A stretch of DNA of 6,850 nt from JAMWZF01 sp041628615 (GTDB lineage: Bacteria; Pseudomonadota; Alphaproteobacteria; Rhodobacterales; Rhodobacteraceae). Position numbers and translations under genes: made by a program. The notes beneath the pieces are model-generated. The model had not been told where the DNA came from. It worked only from the letters and a program-made list of their open reading frames with translations, and ran no database searches. The DNA lies in assembly GCA_041628615.1 (NCBI GenBank), contig JBFKOW010000174.1:1-6850 (forward strand), given 5' to 3'. Shown piece after piece: positions 5,869-6,850 of the stretch (its first letter is position 1; every line of letters starts with the position of its first letter).

Positions 5869-6850
5869 TCAGGCCGGGTTCTTCGGGCACAGCATCAGGG
5901 TCGAAAGCGGCGGCAGGGTCAGCCTGAGGCTGTGCTGCTGCCCGTGTCGCGGAAGGGCCTCGGCCTCAACGCCGCCGAGGTTGCCGCGGTTCCCGCCGCC
6001 GTAGGTCGCGGCGTCGGTATTGAGAATCTCGCGCCAGTGTCCGGGGCACGGCACGCCGACACGGTAGCCGTTGCGCTCGACCGGAGTGAAGTTGCAGATC
6101 ACCAGAACCGGCGGGTCGCCGTCGCCGCCGTGCCGGCAGAAGGCGAGCACCGAATCCTCGGCATTGGCGGCGTCGATCCACTGGAAGCCCTGCGGGTCGC
6201 TGTCGCGGCGATGAAGCGCCGGGGTGTCCCGGTAGAGCCGGTTGAGATCCCGCACCAGCGCCCGGATGCCGTCATGCGGGGCCCGGTAGGCGGCGTCCCA
6301 ATCCACCTGCGCGTCGTGGTCGAATTCCGCGGGCTGGCCGAACTCGGTCCCCTGGAACAGCAGTTTCTTGCCCGGATGCCCCCACATGTAGCCGTAATAG
6401 GCCCGCAGGTTTGCACCTTTCTGCCAATCGTCGCCGGGCATCTTCTCCCACATGGAGCCCTTGCCGTGCACCACCTCGTCGTGGCTGATCGGCAGGATGA
6501 AGTTCTCCGAAAACGCCCAGGAGATCGTGTTGGTGATCTGGTGGTGGTGGTATTTGCGGTGGATCGGCTCGCGCGAGATGTAGTCGAGCGTGTCGTTCAT
6601 CCAGCCCATGTTCCACTTGTAGCCGAAGCCGAGCCCGCCGGCATCGACCGGCCGCGACACGCCGGGGAAGGCGGTCGATTCCTCGGCCACGGTCATCACC
6701 CCCAGCACCCGGCCATAGACCTCGGTGTTCATCCGCCGCATGAAGGCGATCGCCTCGAGGTTCTCGCGGCCGCCATGGATGTTGGGCACCCATTCGCCCT
6801 CGGCGCGGGAATAGTCGCGGTAGAGCATCGACGCCACCGCATCGACCCGC
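5869..6850 (-). CDS. glgB: 1,4-alpha-glucan (glycogen) branching enzyme GlgB, C-terminal part
   Basis: This enzyme (GH13 family) cuts an alpha-1,4 glucan chain and rejoins the piece through an alpha-1,6 bond, making the branch points of glycogen in the cytoplasm. The gene runs off the right edge, so the start and the N-terminal domains are missing; 326 residues remain, ending at a TGA at 5871-5869. The visible part opens with RVDAVASMLYRDYSR, the GH13 region II, whose nucleophile Asp is at 6843-6841. Next comes TVAEESTAFPGVSRP with the acid/base Glu at 6684-6682, then LPISHDEVVHGKGSM with the third catalytic Asp at 6480-6478. The spacing of these three residues, and the length from here to the C-terminus, equal what I recall for E. 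coli GlgB (D405, E458, D526; 728 residues). The last hundred or so residues form the beta-rich amylase C-terminal domain. The frame is intact. The stop is 21 bp before glgC, consistent with one operon. Confidence 0.97.
   Translation of the reverse strand, partial: RVDAVASMLYRDYSRAEGEWVPNIHGGRENLEAIAFMRRMNTEVYGRVLGVMTVAEESTAFPGVSRPVDAGGLGFGYKWNMGWMNDTLDYISREPIHRKYHHHQITNTISWAFSENFILPISHDEVVHGKGSMWEKMPGDDWQKGANLRAYYGYMWGHPGKKLLFQGTEFGQPAEFDHDAQVDWDAAYRAPHDGIRALVRDLNRLYRDTPALHRRDSDPQGFQWIDAANAEDSVLAFCRHGGDGDPPVLVICNFTPVERNGYRVGVPCPGHWREILNTDAATYGGGNRGNLGGVEAEALPRHGQQHSLRLTLPPLSTLMLCPKNPA

Overview
This window holds most of a bacterial glycogen metabolism operon. All five genes lie on the minus strand. 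In transcription order, reading from the right edge to the left, they are glgB (5' part missing), glgC, glgA, glgX and pgm (3' part missing). Coding density is nearly total: the largest gap between genes is 29 bp, so no gene-free stretch exceeds 300 bases. The promoter and the start of glgB lie beyond position 6850, and the end of pgm and any terminator lie before position 1. I saw no tRNA, rRNA, mobile element, CRISPR array or phage feature.

The DNA is very GC-rich. GlgC closely resembles the Agrobacterium/Rhodobacter type from memory: it opens with a LAGGRGSRLKELTDRR motif and is about 420 residues long. The Pgm is the PGM1-like type found in Agrobacterium. Together these suggest an alphaproteobacterium, probably of the Rhodobacterales. 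I cannot name a genus from the sequence alone.

Layout by region: 6850-5869 is the C-terminal part of the branching enzyme GlgB, starting two residues before the catalytic nucleophile. 5847-4588 is ADP-glucose pyrophosphorylase GlgC. 4578-3163 is glycogen synthase GlgA. 3166-1082 is the debranching enzyme GlgX, whose start overlaps the glgA stop by 4 bp. 1052-1 is the first 350 residues of phosphoglucomutase.

The genes form one pathway. Pgm interconverts glucose-6-phosphate and glucose-1-phosphate. GlgC activates glucose-1-phosphate to ADP-glucose, GlgA extends alpha-1,4 chains, and GlgB adds alpha-1,6 branches. GlgX removes the short branches left during breakdown. Glycogen phosphorylase (glgP) is the usual missing partner and is not in the window; it may lie outside.

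I looked for an undescribed system on both strands and found none. Every long plus-strand frame is best explained as an antisense shadow of a GC-rich conserved gene. The findings listed are modest points about translation signals, start choice, allosteric residues and operon content.
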